Source: an uncultured Brachyspira sp. | GTDB taxonomy: Bacteria; Spirochaetota; Brachyspiria; Brachyspirales; Brachyspiraceae | Length of the DNA: 37,172 nt | Assembly: GCA_944392715.1 (NCBI GenBank) | Contig: CALXXQ010000054.1 | Location: 1 to 37,172 of the forward strand | Reading direction: 5' to 3' | Part shown: positions 25,234 to 34,496 of the stretch, one piece after another | How the letters are laid out: every line of letters starts with the position of its first letter | Numbering within the stretch: the first letter of the stretch is position 1 | Notes under the pieces: model-generated | Database searches by the model: none | Told to the model about the DNA's origin: nothing | Seen by the model: the letters and a program-made list of their open reading frames with translations, nothing else | Position numbers and translations under genes: made by a program

Positions 25234-26259
25234 ATGTTATTAGATTTTGGATATATTCCTGTTATTCCAATGTTTATTGGAATAGTAATAATATTATTAT
25301 TTATAATTATTTTCTTACGTTTTTTCCCAATAGGTCTTTGGGTTACTGCTTTATTTTCTGGTGTAAGAATAAATATGATAACATTACTTACTATGCGTTT
25401 GAGAAGAGTTAATCCTTCGCTTATAGTATTAAATCAAATAAAATTATGGAAAGCTGGTTTAAAAATAGGAAGTAATGAACTTGAGGCGCATTATTTAGCT
25501 GGAGGAAATCCTACTGCTGTTGCTGATGCTTTAATTGCTGCTGATAAAGCTTCATTAGATTTATCATTTGAAAGAGCTGCTGCTATTGATTTGGCTGGAA
25601 GAGATTTGGTTGATGCTATAAGAACTTCTGTTTCTCCTAGAGTTATTGCTACTCCTTTAATTGCTGCTGTTGCTAAAGATGGTATACAGGTTAAGGCTAC
25701 TGCTAGGGTTACTGTTAGAACTAATATTAACAGACTTGTTGGAGGAGCTGGAGAAGAAACTATTATTGCTAGAGTAGGTGAGGGTATAGTTACTACTATA
25801 GGTAGTTCTGCTTCTCATAAAGAAGTATTAGAAAATCCAGATAGAATTTCTCAAGTAGTTCTTGCTAAGGGATTGGATTCTGGTACTGCTTTTGAGATAC
25901 TTTCTATTGATATTGCTGATGTTGATGTTGGAAGCAATATTGGTGCTTTCTTACAAATTGATCAGGCTGAAGCTGATAAGAAAATTGCTCAGGCTAAAGC
26001 CGAAGAGAGAAGAGTTATGGCTATAGCTCGTGAACAGGAAATGCGTGCTCAAGTTGAAGAGATGAAGGCTAAAGTTGTTGAAGCTGAATCTCAATTGCCT
26101 CTTGCTATTGCTGAAGCACTTAAAAAAGGTAATATTGGAGTATTAGATTATTATAATATGAAAAATGTAATGGCTGATACTGAAATGCGTTATAGTATAT
26201 CTGGTATGGATTCAATGAGCAAAAATGATAATTCCAATTCATCTATGCAAAAACAGTAA
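25234..26259 (+). CDS. floA: Flotillin-like protein FloA
   Basis: A 341-residue protein of the FloA (UPF0365) family. A single N-terminal membrane segment (about residues 8-33) is followed by an SPFH-type domain with conserved stretches [20 protein letters not shown] and [20 protein letters not shown], and RVIATP-type segments. Residues 245-300 form a charged, alanine-rich coiled region ([20 protein letters not shown]). FloA assembles in membrane microdomains and influences the membrane's fluidity and protein complexes. It has a strong AGGAGG-like ribosome site (TAGGAGG) and closely follows pyrH. No nfeD gene is adjacent, although it is often a partner. Confidence 0.95.
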   Translation: MLLDFGYIPVIPMFIGIVIILLFIIIFLRFFPIGLWVTALFSGVRINMITLLTMRLRRVNPSLIVLNQIKLWKAGLKIGSNELEAHYLAGGNPTAVADALIAADKASLDLSFERAAAIDLAGRDLVDAIRTSVSPRVIATPLIAAVAKDGIQVKATARVTVRTNINRLVGGAGEETIIARVGEGIVTTIGSSASHKEVLENPDRISQVVLAKGLDSGTAFEILSIDIADVDVGSNIGAFLQIDQAEADKKIAQAKAEERRVMAIAREQEMRAQVEEMKAKVVEAESQLPLAIAEALKKGNIGVLDYYNMKNVMADTEMRYSISGMDSMSKNDNSNSSMQKQ

Positions 26260-26269
26260 ATGATTATAT

Positions 26270-26299
26270 AGGCTATATATATTTTTTTATATATAGCCT
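26270..26299. terminator. Bidirectional terminator after floA
   Basis: A perfect 12-bp stem, AGGCTATATATA (26270-26281) with TATATATAGCCT (26288-26299), has a 6-base T loop and is followed by TTTTATTATTT. It lies between the convergent floA and DUF4261-like genes. Confidence 0.85.
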
Positions 26300-26308
26300 T
26301 TTTATTAT

Positions 26309-27070
26309 TTATTGATTTTTATTTATATCTTTTAGATTTTTCTCAAGCATTATAAATTTATTATCAAAGAATTTGAACATTCCTACATAATCATCGTCTG
26401 TCTGCATAGTATTTCCGTCTTCAAGATTTAAATTATTTTCTATTATGCTTCTTGATAATATTATTAATAAATTTATGATACTATCAGCTTCTCTTACTGT
26501 TTTATAAGCCATAATCTCATATTTGCCAAAATTTTTAAGCCCTTCCGTATAAGCATGATTTCCATTATTATCAGAAAAAACATCAACTCTAACCCATAAA
26601 CGAGTAGGAAAATATTTATTATTTTTTATATATTCATTCATCTCAAATAAATATGTACTATTAGAAATAAGCAGATTAATTTCCCCCATTAAAACAGCAG
26701 ATACATTATTTATCTTTATTATAGAGTAGCATAATTTACTGAAAGTTAAAGCAATATCTTTAAAATCAGTATTATCACTGCTTGCATTGATAGATAAAAA
26801 TGATTTATGATTCAATATCTTTTGTCTTGTTTCATTATCTATATCATTATAATTCATTAATATTTCAGCTTCATTATCAGGTACATTAAATGGAGCAAGC
26901 TCATATTTAAAATCTATATTGTTTATACTAAATGTGTTTTTATTATTATAACTTACTATTGTTATATCTATATCCCAATCTTCTTTTAACTGCGAAGAAA
27001 AATCATTTAAATTTTTATCATCTAATAATATGAAAGCTATTATAGAATTATTTTGTATTAACTTATTCAT
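26309..27070 (-). CDS. DUF4261-like protein of unknown function
   Basis: A 253-residue soluble protein. I relate it to DUF4261 on the basis of its opening strand (IIAFILLDDKNLNDFSSQLK), the central region FPTRLWVRVDVFSDNNGNHA followed by YTEGLKNFGKYEIMAY, and its overall length; this is recall, not a search. No signal peptide or membrane helix is seen. The gene overlaps the end of murF by eight bases, so it is translated in the same minus-strand operon. The function is unknown; coupling to murF does not by itself imply a wall role. Confidence 0.6.
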   Translation of the reverse strand: MNKLIQNNSIIAFILLDDKNLNDFSSQLKEDWDIDITIVSYNNKNTFSINNIDFKYELAPFNVPDNEAEILMNYNDIDNETRQKILNHKSFLSINASSDNTDFKDIALTFSKLCYSIIKINNVSAVLMGEINLLISNSTYLFEMNEYIKNNKYFPTRLWVRVDVFSDNNGNHAYTEGLKNFGKYEIMAYKTVREADSIINLLIILSRSIIENNLNLEDGNTMQTDDDYVGMFKFFDNKFIMLEKNLKDINKNQ

Positions 27071-28424
27071 TTATTTCAGCCTTTATAGAATCTATTATCA
27101 CAGCAAATCCCATACCTAATGATGCTTTTATTAATATAACAGTATCATCTTTTAAAAACTCTTTTACTTTTTCTATAGAATTTTTTGCTTCTTCAAAATA
27201 ATATTTTTCGCAATTAATAATATCATAAATATCTTTTGAATGTTTTCCAACTGCGATAACAGTATTGATATTTTTTAATTCATTTATAATTTTTCCTATA
27301 TCTTTATGATAAGATGAGTTTTCAGTTTCTGTTTCAAGCATATCACCTATTACGGCAACTTTTTTTGATTCGTTTCTTTGAGATAAAAATTTAACCATAT
27401 TTTTTAAAGCAGCAGGATTAGAATTATAACAGTCATTTATTATATTACAGCCTTTTATATTTATTATTTGCATTCTATTTTTTTGAGATTCATAAGTTAA
27501 TAAAATATCAGCACATTTTTGTAAATCTACATCATAAATTTCAGCTGCTTTTAATGCAGAAAGCACATTATATAAATTAAAATCTCCAATTAGATTATGC
27601 TTAAAAATTATTCCTTTATATTCAAATGTGTTATTATCTTTTTTTATTATCTCTTTTATATCAGCTTCTATTATATTTTTTATATTATTTCTTTTAGCTT
27701 CTTCTTTTAATATATCAACACAATTAGTATCTTTATTTATTATAGCATTAGCATTTTCTCTAGTATGATTAAAAAGTTCAGATTTAGCATATGCAATATT
27801 TTCTATAGAACCAAGATAAGCAATATGAACAGGCTCTACATTATTTATTATAACCGTATTTGCCTCTATGGCATTTGATATTCTAAATAATTCATTTTTA
27901 TGATTCATACCTGCTTCGATGATAGATATTTCATAACTACTATCTAAATTAAATATTGTTTTTGGTACTCCTATTTCATTATTTAAATTGCCTTCTGTTT
28001 TTAATGCTTTATATTTTGTAGATAAAAAGAGATGAGTTAATTCCTTTGTAGTTGTTTTTCCGCAGCTTCCTGTTATTGATATAATAGGTATATCGAATCT
28101 TCTTCTATATTCCCTTGCCAATTTTATAAAGAAAAGTATAGTATCATCTGTGTAAAAAATAAAAGCATCATCTGGAAGTTTTATGCTTTCATCGCTTAAA
28201 ATAAAATATCTGCATCCTTTGTTATAAGTTTCTAATGCAAATTTATTTCCGTCAAACTTTTCACCTTTTATTGCTAAAAATAATTTATTTTCATCAAAAT
28301 CATCTCTGCTGTCGGTGGATATTTCCAATTCTTTATTTGAATCTAATTTTTCAATATTTTTATTGCATTTAGAGTTAAATTCTTTTGATACTGCAATTAT
28401 ATCTTTTAATGAAGTTTTACCCAT
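27063..28424 (-). CDS. murF: UDP-N-acetylmuramoyl-tripeptide-D-alanyl-D-alanine ligase
   Basis: A 453-residue Mur ligase. The ATP loop is ITGSCGKTTTKE (Gly119-Thr125), followed by KTEGNLNNEIGVPKTI and IEAGMNHKNELFRIS, which are diagnostic of MurF, and NCYNSNPAALKNM in the C-terminal region. It adds D-Ala-D-Ala to UDP-MurNAc-tripeptide in the cytoplasm. Length is normal. The leader before the ATG is unusual: it contains a G-rich run able to form a quadruplex on the minus-strand RNA. It follows PBP and an unknown gene on the same strand, so a peptidoglycan-related operon is likely. The ribosome site is weak (GGAA). Confidence 0.95.
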   Translation of the reverse strand: MGKTSLKDIIAVSKEFNSKCNKNIEKLDSNKELEISTDSRDDFDENKLFLAIKGEKFDGNKFALETYNKGCRYFILSDESIKLPDDAFIFYTDDTILFFIKLAREYRRRFDIPIISITGSCGKTTTKELTHLFLSTKYKALKTEGNLNNEIGVPKTIFNLDSSYEISIIEAGMNHKNELFRISNAIEANTVIINNVEPVHIAYLGSIENIAYAKSELFNHTRENANAIINKDTNCVDILKEEAKRNNIKNIIEADIKEIIKKDNNTFEYKGIIFKHNLIGDFNLYNVLSALKAAEIYDVDLQKCADILLTYESQKNRMQIINIKGCNIINDCYNSNPAALKNMVKFLSQRNESKKVAVIGDMLETETENSSYHKDIGKIINELKNINTVIAVGKHSKDIYDIINCEKYYFEEAKNSIEKVKEFLKDDTVILIKASLGMGFAVIIDSIKAEINE

Positions 28425-28551
28425 AATGATATTTCCGATTGATTTATATTGTTAACATAATTAAACCATATAAATAAATATTTGTAAAGTATTATTATTT
28501 TTGATGTTAATTTAGAAATATCAATTTCAATTAAATTTTTTATCTATTCTG

Positions 28552-28567
28552 CCCGCCCGCCCACCCC
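28552..28567 (-). other. Potential G-quadruplex in the leader between the unknown gene and murF
   Basis: On the minus strand the sequence reads GGGGTGGGCGGGCGGG, four G runs separated by single bases. That pattern favours a very stable parallel quadruplex, in RNA and DNA. It stands out in a surrounding region almost devoid of G/C. It lies 128 bases upstream of the murF start and 32 bases beyond the end of the preceding frame. Confidence 0.8.
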
Positions 28568-28598
28568 TTATTTAGAGTAGCATGTATATTGAAATAAT

Positions 28599-28772
28599 TT
28601 ATATTATATAATCATCAGCAATTTTTCTAAGTCTTTTATTTCCAAGTACATGAAAATGTCTTAATTTTCTTAATGTTTCACTTGAAAATGTAGTAAGAGG
28701 AACATAAACTATTTCAACAGAATTTTGTTTAGCAAAATCTTTTAATATATTTGACGGAGGAGTAGGTGCTAC
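28599..28772 (-). pseudogene. In-frame remnant after the amber stop of the preceding gene
   Basis: The frame of the 574-residue gene continues without a stop for 57 codons after its TAG (28773-28775), ending at TAA (28599-28601). It encodes a well-formed segment, for example VAPTPPSNILKDFAKQN and LRKLRHFHVLGNKRLRKIA. There is no start codon or ribosome site for separate translation. The simplest reading is that these are the lost C-terminal residues of the upstream protein (full length about 632), with the TAG arising from a sense codon such as Tyr. Confidence 0.75.
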
Positions 28773-30497
28773 CTATCCTAAATACTTATCAACAGAATAT
28801 ATTATAGCTGTATAAAGAAGTAAATCAGCATAATTTCTAACAATTCCATCTTTTTTTAAATAAGGATATACTCTCCAAACATCATGAGGAGCTTGAGGAG
28901 GCATCAAAGAAGCATATCCTCCAAAATAGCATTTTGATATACCAGGTCCAACAAGAGTATTACCAGGCTCTGTAGAATAAAGTATTAAATCGCTATCATC
29001 ATGAGCTTCACTATACCAAACTATATTCCAATCATAATCTTCGTCATGCTCATCATCAAATATTACAACCATATGTCCGATATTTCCCTTTATTTTTGGA
29101 ATCTCTTTAACATATATTTCATTTTTATAATAGTTTCTTATAGTTTCACGCATATCAATACCATCTTTGATACTTACAGTAAAAGGTTCAATTCTAGCCT
29201 TATCTTCTGTGAGCATATTTCTTATTTTATCTCTAAGTATATTCATATGCTTTTCCATAAGTATATCTTCAGGTATATGAGATAGAAGATTAGTTCTTTT
29301 ATTCCAAACATCTTCCCATTCTCCTTCATATTTTTCACTAGGACGAGTTGTAACATGAACTTTTTTGAAAGATGTTCTCCATACATTATCATATTTATGA
29401 AGCTTTATTTTTTTATCTTTAAGCATTCCTTCCATACCATTTGTACTAGGATCTCTATTTAATTTAATGGTAGGGTAGTTTTCATCTTCTTCCGTATAAT
29501 GAGGATAGTATTCCATACCTTCCATAACTTCTAATGCATAATCATTATTTATCATGCATTTTGCTGCTGTGAGCATATCTATATAATCAGGTACAATATA
29601 ATTATCTAAAAGACATAAGTTTCTTAAATACTTCATCATATTTTTTTGCTGAAGTAATGATATTGGAAGTTTATATCTCAGTTTAGCTTCTTTAAATATT
29701 GTTTCTATGATATTTATTTTATCAAAAGTTTCTAATTCACCATTTCTATATAATTCATACATATAAGTTGTAAAAGGAAATTCTCCTAATACTTTATTTA
29801 ATGATTCTTTATGTACATTATATATTTTAGGTTCTGTGTATATATATTCTTCATCATCTTCAGAGAATTTTTTATTTATTATTTCATCTCTCTCTTTATT
29901 ATCTAATTTTTCATCATCGAGTTTTTTTAATAGAGAAAGAATATTTTCCCAATGAGACATTCCTATAACAAGGAGTATTTTATTATATTTTTTAGAGAGT
30001 TCATGAAGGTTTTTAGCCATGAATATTTCTCTCTCTTCATCAGTTTTATCTTTATGAAATATATAATTTGCTTTTACTTCAGTATAGAATTTTTCAAGAC
30101 CTATATTTTTCATAACATAATCATCAGGCATAAGATAATGAGAATTAGAGTTTATAGAAGTTATATCCTTATCAATAGGAAAGAAAGGAATCTCTTCGTC
30201 TATAGCAAGACGAACAGCTTCTATTATAGAATCTGATGGGTCTATAGGTATATATACAGCTTCATTTTCAATTTCTCTTATTATTAAACTCACAAATGGA
30301 AGCCTGCTTACAGCCTCTCTTAGAGAATCAGCAAAATTTGCAGGATGTTCAATAGCTACTATATCAGGTTTAAACTCCTCAAATGCTTCTCTTACAGCCA
30401 AAGAAAAATAAACTCTTGAATGTATAGAAGGAATAGCAAATATGTTTTTATATCTTAAAATATCAGAATTAATATTCCCTATTATCTTTTTATCCAT
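28773..30497 (-). CDS. Large protein of unknown function, probably truncated by an amber codon
   Basis: I do not recognise this 574-residue protein with certainty. The first 120 residues (FKPDIVAIEHPANFADSLRE, then EIENEAVYIPIDPSDSIIEA) and the later ILLVIGMSHW have a distant flavour of the TraB/ChaN-like fold, in which a predicted active-site acid follows 'IE'. This is weak. The C-terminal third is acidic and rich in Trp and Tyr (WNIVWYSEAHDDSDLI). No signal peptide or membrane helix is seen, so it is probably cytoplasmic. The ATG has AAAGGA and lies ten bases after the PBP stop, so the two are co-transcribed. The TAG at 28773-28775 is followed by 57 in-frame codons, so the annotated end is probably a mutation. 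Context suggests an envelope-related role. Confidence 0.8.
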   Translation of the reverse strand: MDKKIIGNINSDILRYKNIFAIPSIHSRVYFSLAVREAFEEFKPDIVAIEHPANFADSLREAVSRLPFVSLIIREIENEAVYIPIDPSDSIIEAVRLAIDEEIPFFPIDKDITSINSNSHYLMPDDYVMKNIGLEKFYTEVKANYIFHKDKTDEEREIFMAKNLHELSKKYNKILLVIGMSHWENILSLLKKLDDEKLDNKERDEIINKKFSEDDEEYIYTEPKIYNVHKESLNKVLGEFPFTTYMYELYRNGELETFDKINIIETIFKEAKLRYKLPISLLQQKNMMKYLRNLCLLDNYIVPDYIDMLTAAKCMINNDYALEVMEGMEYYPHYTEEDENYPTIKLNRDPSTNGMEGMLKDKKIKLHKYDNVWRTSFKKVHVTTRPSEKYEGEWEDVWNKRTNLLSHIPEDILMEKHMNILRDKIRNMLTEDKARIEPFTVSIKDGIDMRETIRNYYKNEIYVKEIPKIKGNIGHMVVIFDDEHDEDYDWNIVWYSEAHDDSDLILYSTEPGNTLVGPGISKCYFGGYASLMPPQAPHDVWRVYPYLKKDGIVRNYADLLLYTAIIYSVDKYLG

Positions 30498-30507
30498 TTT
30501 TATTCCT

Positions 30508-32898
30508 TTAATAGTTAAGGAATGAATCTATTATATTATTAAGTTCATTAGAGTCTTCCAAATAATGAGAACATACATTACAAGTTTCAGTTGGTATTTT
30601 ATCACTTATAAATAAATCTGTTTGGAAAGAGTAGCATGAATGTCCTGGTAATTTTCCGCTTATAGCGCATACTCTCATACTAACAACATTTTCAGGTTTA
30701 TTATACCAAGTAGGTTTAACTTCTTTTAAAGCTTCTACCATATATTTACCCCATATAGGAGCAGCAACTCTTCCTCCAACCTGATTATTTCCCAAAGAGT
30801 ATTTGAATGAATCAAAACCAATCCATATTCCTGTAGCAAGTTCAGGAGTATATCCTACAAACCAAGCATCTTTCCAGTCATTAGAAGTACCTGTCTTACC
30901 AGCACCTTTTCTAGTAAATTTAGCTTCATACATAGCACTTGTAGCAGTTCCTCCTCTTAATACTCCCATTAATATATCGCTTATGATATATGCTACTTCT
31001 TTACTTACAACCTGTTTAGGTCCGCCTCTTAATGTTACTTCTTTCTTCAATTCATCTTCAAAATTATCCATAACTATTCCATATCTGTCAGTAACATATC
31101 TTATAAGTATAGGATTAACTTCCTTACCTTCATTTGCAAATTCAGCAAATCCTGTTGTAAGCTCTAATGGAGTAAATAAGCCTGTACCTAAACTTAATGT
31201 TAAATCATGATTGAACATTCTTTTTGATTTATCCGAATCAGGCTCAGCTTGGAATATAGGTTCTACATATCTTATAGCATTAGTAATACCTACATAATTG
31301 AGTACATTAACTGTTGCTATATTTAATGATGCAGCCAAAGCATATCTTAAACTTACATCTCCTTTGAAGTTTCCAGAATAATTTTTAGGAATCCAAACTT
31401 TTCCATCTTCTCCTTCCTCTGGTACAAAACCAATAGGGGCATCACTTACAACTGTGGAAGGACTATAATTAGTAACATCCATTGAAGCTGCATATACAAA
31501 AGGTTTAAATGCACTTCCAGCTTGTCTTCTTGCCTGTGTTGCTCTATTAAATTGATTTCTTGCTGTAAATCCTGAACCGCCTACCATAGAAACTATATAT
31601 CCATTTCTAGGATCTATTGCCACTAATGCACCTTCTATTTGTCTTGATAATTCTGCTTCATCAGCTTTCATAACTTCCATTGTTATATCATTAACTTCTT
31701 CCATTCCAAATATATCAGATATTAATGCCAATGGTAAAGTAGTATGCTTATTTAAAGTATCTCTTACAGCAATATTAAATTTATTATAAGCACTATTTTC
31801 AGGAAGATTAAATAGTATAGAAAGCATTTTTACTTTATCTATAGTTTCTCTATTATAGATATTAGCTATATCCATAGAGCCGCCTTCATATTTATTATTA
31901 TATTCTGTAAGTGCTTCAGTTAATAATTTCTGAGCAGCTTCCTGTTTTTCTATATCTATAGTAGTGTATATTTTAAGTCCGTCTTCTTTTAGAGCTTTCT
32001 CTCCGTATTTGTCTACTAACTCTCTTCTTACATATTCTGTAACATAAGGAGCTCTGTCTATTGAAGCACTATATGCAGTTGATCCTCTTCTTCCTATTTT
32101 TCCTGTGTATGATTCCCAAAATTCTTTATGAGCTTTATTAGCTTCATCTCTAGTTATAAATTTTAAATCAGCCATTCTATTAAGAACTACTTTATGTCTT
32201 GCTATTGATATATTAGGATTATTAATAGGAGAATAAGCATTAGGTGCAGGCGGAAGTGTAGCAAGCATTGCACATTCTGCTAAATCTAAATTTTGAACAT
32301 CTTTATTAAAATAAAATCTGCTTGCAGCCTGAACACCATATACAGAGTGTCCGAAATATATTTGATTAAAATATAAGGTAACAATTTCTTCTTTTGTGAG
32401 TCTTTTTTCTATTTGGAATGTAATCCAAATTTCTTTTAATTTTCTTGTTATAGTTCTTTCAGTTGATTTAAGAACTATATTTCTTGCAACCTGCTGAGTT
32501 AAAGTACTTGCTCCTCTTGCTCTTCTTCCTGTTAAGATATTTCCTATTGTACCTCTGAATATACCGAATATATCTATTCCGAAATGCGATTTGAAATTAT
32601 TATCTTCCATAGATATTATTGCTTCTATTAATTGAGGAGGCAAATCTTTATATTCTACCAATGCTCTTTGTTCTGTAAAAAATTCAGATATTACTTCTCC
32701 TTTTATATCATAAATTTTTGTAGGTATTGTAGGCTTATATAATTCTACAGCCTGAACATCCGGCTGCAAAACTATATCAGCAATCAAAATTGAAAATACA
32801 ATAGTGATTACTGAGAATATTATTATCATTGATACTATATAAAATTTTTTTTTTTTTTTTATATTTATGCTGTTATATTTATCTAATAATTTTTTCAA
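30508..32898 (-). CDS. Class A penicillin-binding protein (PBP1A-like)
   Basis: A 796-residue bifunctional peptidoglycan synthase. A short cytoplasmic tail and one membrane helix (residues 19-44) lead into a glycosyltransferase 51 domain with the catalytic EDN (Glu98, then NFKSHFGID) and GASTLTQQ (129-136). The transpeptidase domain has SxxK at Ser462-Lys465 (GSAFK), SLN at 524-526 and KTGT at 668-671. The C-terminal region has two cysteine pairs (CAISG...CYSF and CNVC) as in many spirochaetal homologues. The start is TTG at 32898 with AGGA eight bases upstream. Codons 13-18 contain a run of 16 A (plus-strand T16 at 32845-32860) encoding five Lys in the cytoplasmic tail. The gene leads the operon with the unknown gene and murF. 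Confidence 0.95.
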   Translation of the reverse strand: MKKLLDKYNSINIKKKKKFYIVSMIIIFSVITIVFSILIADIVLQPDVQAVELYKPTIPTKIYDIKGEVISEFFTEQRALVEYKDLPPQLIEAIISMEDNNFKSHFGIDIFGIFRGTIGNILTGRRARGASTLTQQVARNIVLKSTERTITRKLKEIWITFQIEKRLTKEEIVTLYFNQIYFGHSVYGVQAASRFYFNKDVQNLDLAECAMLATLPPAPNAYSPINNPNISIARHKVVLNRMADLKFITRDEANKAHKEFWESYTGKIGRRGSTAYSASIDRAPYVTEYVRRELVDKYGEKALKEDGLKIYTTIDIEKQEAAQKLLTEALTEYNNKYEGGSMDIANIYNRETIDKVKMLSILFNLPENSAYNKFNIAVRDTLNKHTTLPLALISDIFGMEEVNDITMEVMKADEAELSRQIEGALVAIDPRNGYIVSMVGGSGFTARNQFNRATQARRQAGSAFKPFVYAASMDVTNYSPSTVVSDAPIGFVPEEGEDGKVWIPKNYSGNFKGDVSLRYALAASLNIATVNVLNYVGITNAIRYVEPIFQAEPDSDKSKRMFNHDLTLSLGTGLFTPLELTTGFAEFANEGKEVNPILIRYVTDRYGIVMDNFEDELKKEVTLRGGPKQVVSKEVAYIISDILMGVLRGGTATSAMYEAKFTRKGAGKTGTSNDWKDAWFVGYTPELATGIWIGFDSFKYSLGNNQVGGRVAAPIWGKYMVEALKEVKPTWYNKPENVVSMRVCAISGKLPGHSCYSFQTDLFISDKIPTETCNVCSHYLEDSNELNNIIDSFLNY
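32845..32860 (-). repeat. Sixteen-base poly-A tract inside the PBP coding sequence
   Basis: Sixteen consecutive T on the plus strand (A16 in the mRNA) lie at codons 13-18 of the PBP gene. Any length change not divisible by three would shift the frame before the membrane helix and abolish the enzyme. Confidence 0.9.
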
Positions 32899-32927
32899 TT
32901 TACTTATCCTATATTAATATATTTGAT

Positions 32928-32956
32928 ATTATACAAATAATTATTTAATTAATCAA
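32928..32956 (-). promoter_or_regulatory. Promoter of the PBP operon
   Basis: On the minus strand TTGATT (32956-32951) and TATAAT (32933-32928) are spaced by 17 bases, about 30 bases before the TTG start. It lies just downstream of the META-gene terminator. Confidence 0.65.
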
Positions 32957-32987
32957 CATATTTTTTATTATATTTTTCATAAAGAAA

Positions 32988-33014
32988 CACTCTATGAAAT
33001 AGATTCATAGAGTG
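32988..33014 (-). terminator. Hairpin, probable terminator of the META lipoprotein gene
   Basis: A perfect 11-bp stem, CACTCTATGAA (32988-32998) with TTCATAGAGTG (33004-33014), encloses a 5-base loop. On the minus strand it is followed by TTTCTTT, a weak T tract. It lies 100 bases past the META gene stop and separates it from the PBP promoter. Confidence 0.6.
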
Positions 33015-33046
33015 AAAAGTAATGGGTTTGTATATATATCTTAAGA

Positions 33047-33065
33047 GCGCAACAAATGACGTTTG
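33047..33065. other. Short inverted repeat in the META-PBP gap
   Basis: ACAAA and TTTGT flank TGACG, with GCA/AGC-type outer bases (one mismatch). It is the second hairpin-like element in the 216-base gap. No gene is seen in this gap. Confidence 0.3.
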
Positions 33066-33114
33066 TAGCTATACTATATATAACATAAATAAATAGAAAC
33101 AGTAAAAATTATGT

Positions 33115-34496
33115 TTAGTTTATCAGATCAAAAAGTAGTACCTCATTATCAGAAGTTCTTATGCATAAAATATTATCATCATAAGATATGTGATTGGCAT
33201 TATTTAAAAGACTTAAATATTTATCTTCAGCCTTCATATCTTCTTCAGGGCCAGCCATTAAAGTTGATATTCCATTTTTACTTATTATAACTTTATCATC
33301 ATCTAATTCGAATGGTATATTATAATTATTAACTCCAGATTTTCCTGTAAATGAATTGCTCATTATAGATAAAGTTACTTCTGTACCTTCAAACATATTT
33401 GATAATTTAAATTGCTTTCCATTTAATACTTTAGGGTCAAAATAATTTTCTATGAATCTTAAAATTGTAGAATCATTAAGTATTATTAATAATTCTCTGC
33501 CTTTTGAATACATGTATTTAGCATTATCTATATAACTATAAAATGTTTCTTCTGCCTCCATATCTTCTTTGGAACCAGATATTTTAGTTGCCGTAATAAT
33601 ATCAAATTTTATTTCATTTTTATTTATATTAGTGTATGAAGTTTTATAATTATTAACTCCTGAGAATCCTATTACTTGATTATTATTTCCATAAAATGAC
33701 ATAGTTATTTCTGTATTAGGATATTTATATAAATTATGAAGCTTAAAACTTCTTCCTAATAGTTTATTATCATTTATAGAATTATCTCTGAATATTAATT
33801 TTTCTCCTGATTTAGTTGTTATTTCCAATGTATTTACTGATAATGTTATATTAGAAGCTTCAGGAAGTAGTGATGTAAAATCTCTTTCAGCATTCATGTT
33901 TTCTTCAGGTCCTGCCATCATAGTTGATCCTATAGGGCTTATGCTAATCATATTTTCATTAGTTAAAGTATATCCTGCAAAATATCTATTAACACCAGAA
34001 AATCCGTAAATTTTATTTGTATCAAAAGCCAATGTAATTCCTATATTAGGATACTTATTTTCAAGTATGAACTCTCTTTGATATAAATCTGAGTAAGTTA
34101 TTGGTTTTTGTTTGAATACTAACTCTTTATTATCTGAAGTTTTCATCGATAATTGATCTCCATTCAATGAAACAGAATTTATTTTGCTTAAATCATTTAA
34201 AAATGTTTGTTCATTTTTCATATCTTCATCATTTCCAGCCATTAAAGTTGCTCCTATATTTGTACCTATATTTATTTGATTATTAGATATTGTGAAAGAA
34301 GTAAAGTATCTATTTATGCTTGCATTTCCATATACGCTTTTATTTTCAAATCCTATTGTTATTTTAGGGTTTTCTACAAGATAGAATTCTTTACCATTTA
34401 TGCTTTCAAATATATTAGTTTGATTTGTATTATTTTTGGAACAAGATATTGTAAGTATTAAAGCAGATAGTAATAATAATAGTGTTTTTTCATCAT
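33115..34496 (-). pseudogene. META-domain repeat lipoprotein, frame broken at a six-A tract after the start
   Basis: From 34242 to 33115 the frame encodes 375 residues, but the coding frame clearly continues upstream to a lipoprotein signal (LLLLLSALILTISCSK). The expected start is a double ATG (34496-34491) preceded by AAGGA with five bases spacing. Reading from it, the six A (plus-strand T 34485-34490) put translation in the wrong frame and it stops after 12 codons. Adding one A gives MMKKTLLLLLSALILTISC and a continuous 460-residue lipoprotein. It holds four copies of a META/HslJ-like domain (about 100 residues each), each with a MAGPEEDMKAE-type motif. An in-frame TAA just upstream excludes another start. 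The intact protein would sit on a membrane face; the function of META domains is not settled. Confidence 0.8.

Noticed and set aside
28599..28772. Separate small gene after the 574-codon frame
   Set aside because: It has no start codon or ribosome site and continues exactly in the upstream frame.
13101..30497. Genome-wide reading of TAG as an amino acid
   Set aside because: TAG ends normal genes here (methyltransferase at 5796, ABC exporter at 12530, the small protein at 16482), so the interrupted genes are better explained by mutation.
30803..31210. Plus-strand open frame opposite the PBP gene
   Set aside because: It mirrors the transpeptidase-coding region, has no ribosome site and no recognisable motif.
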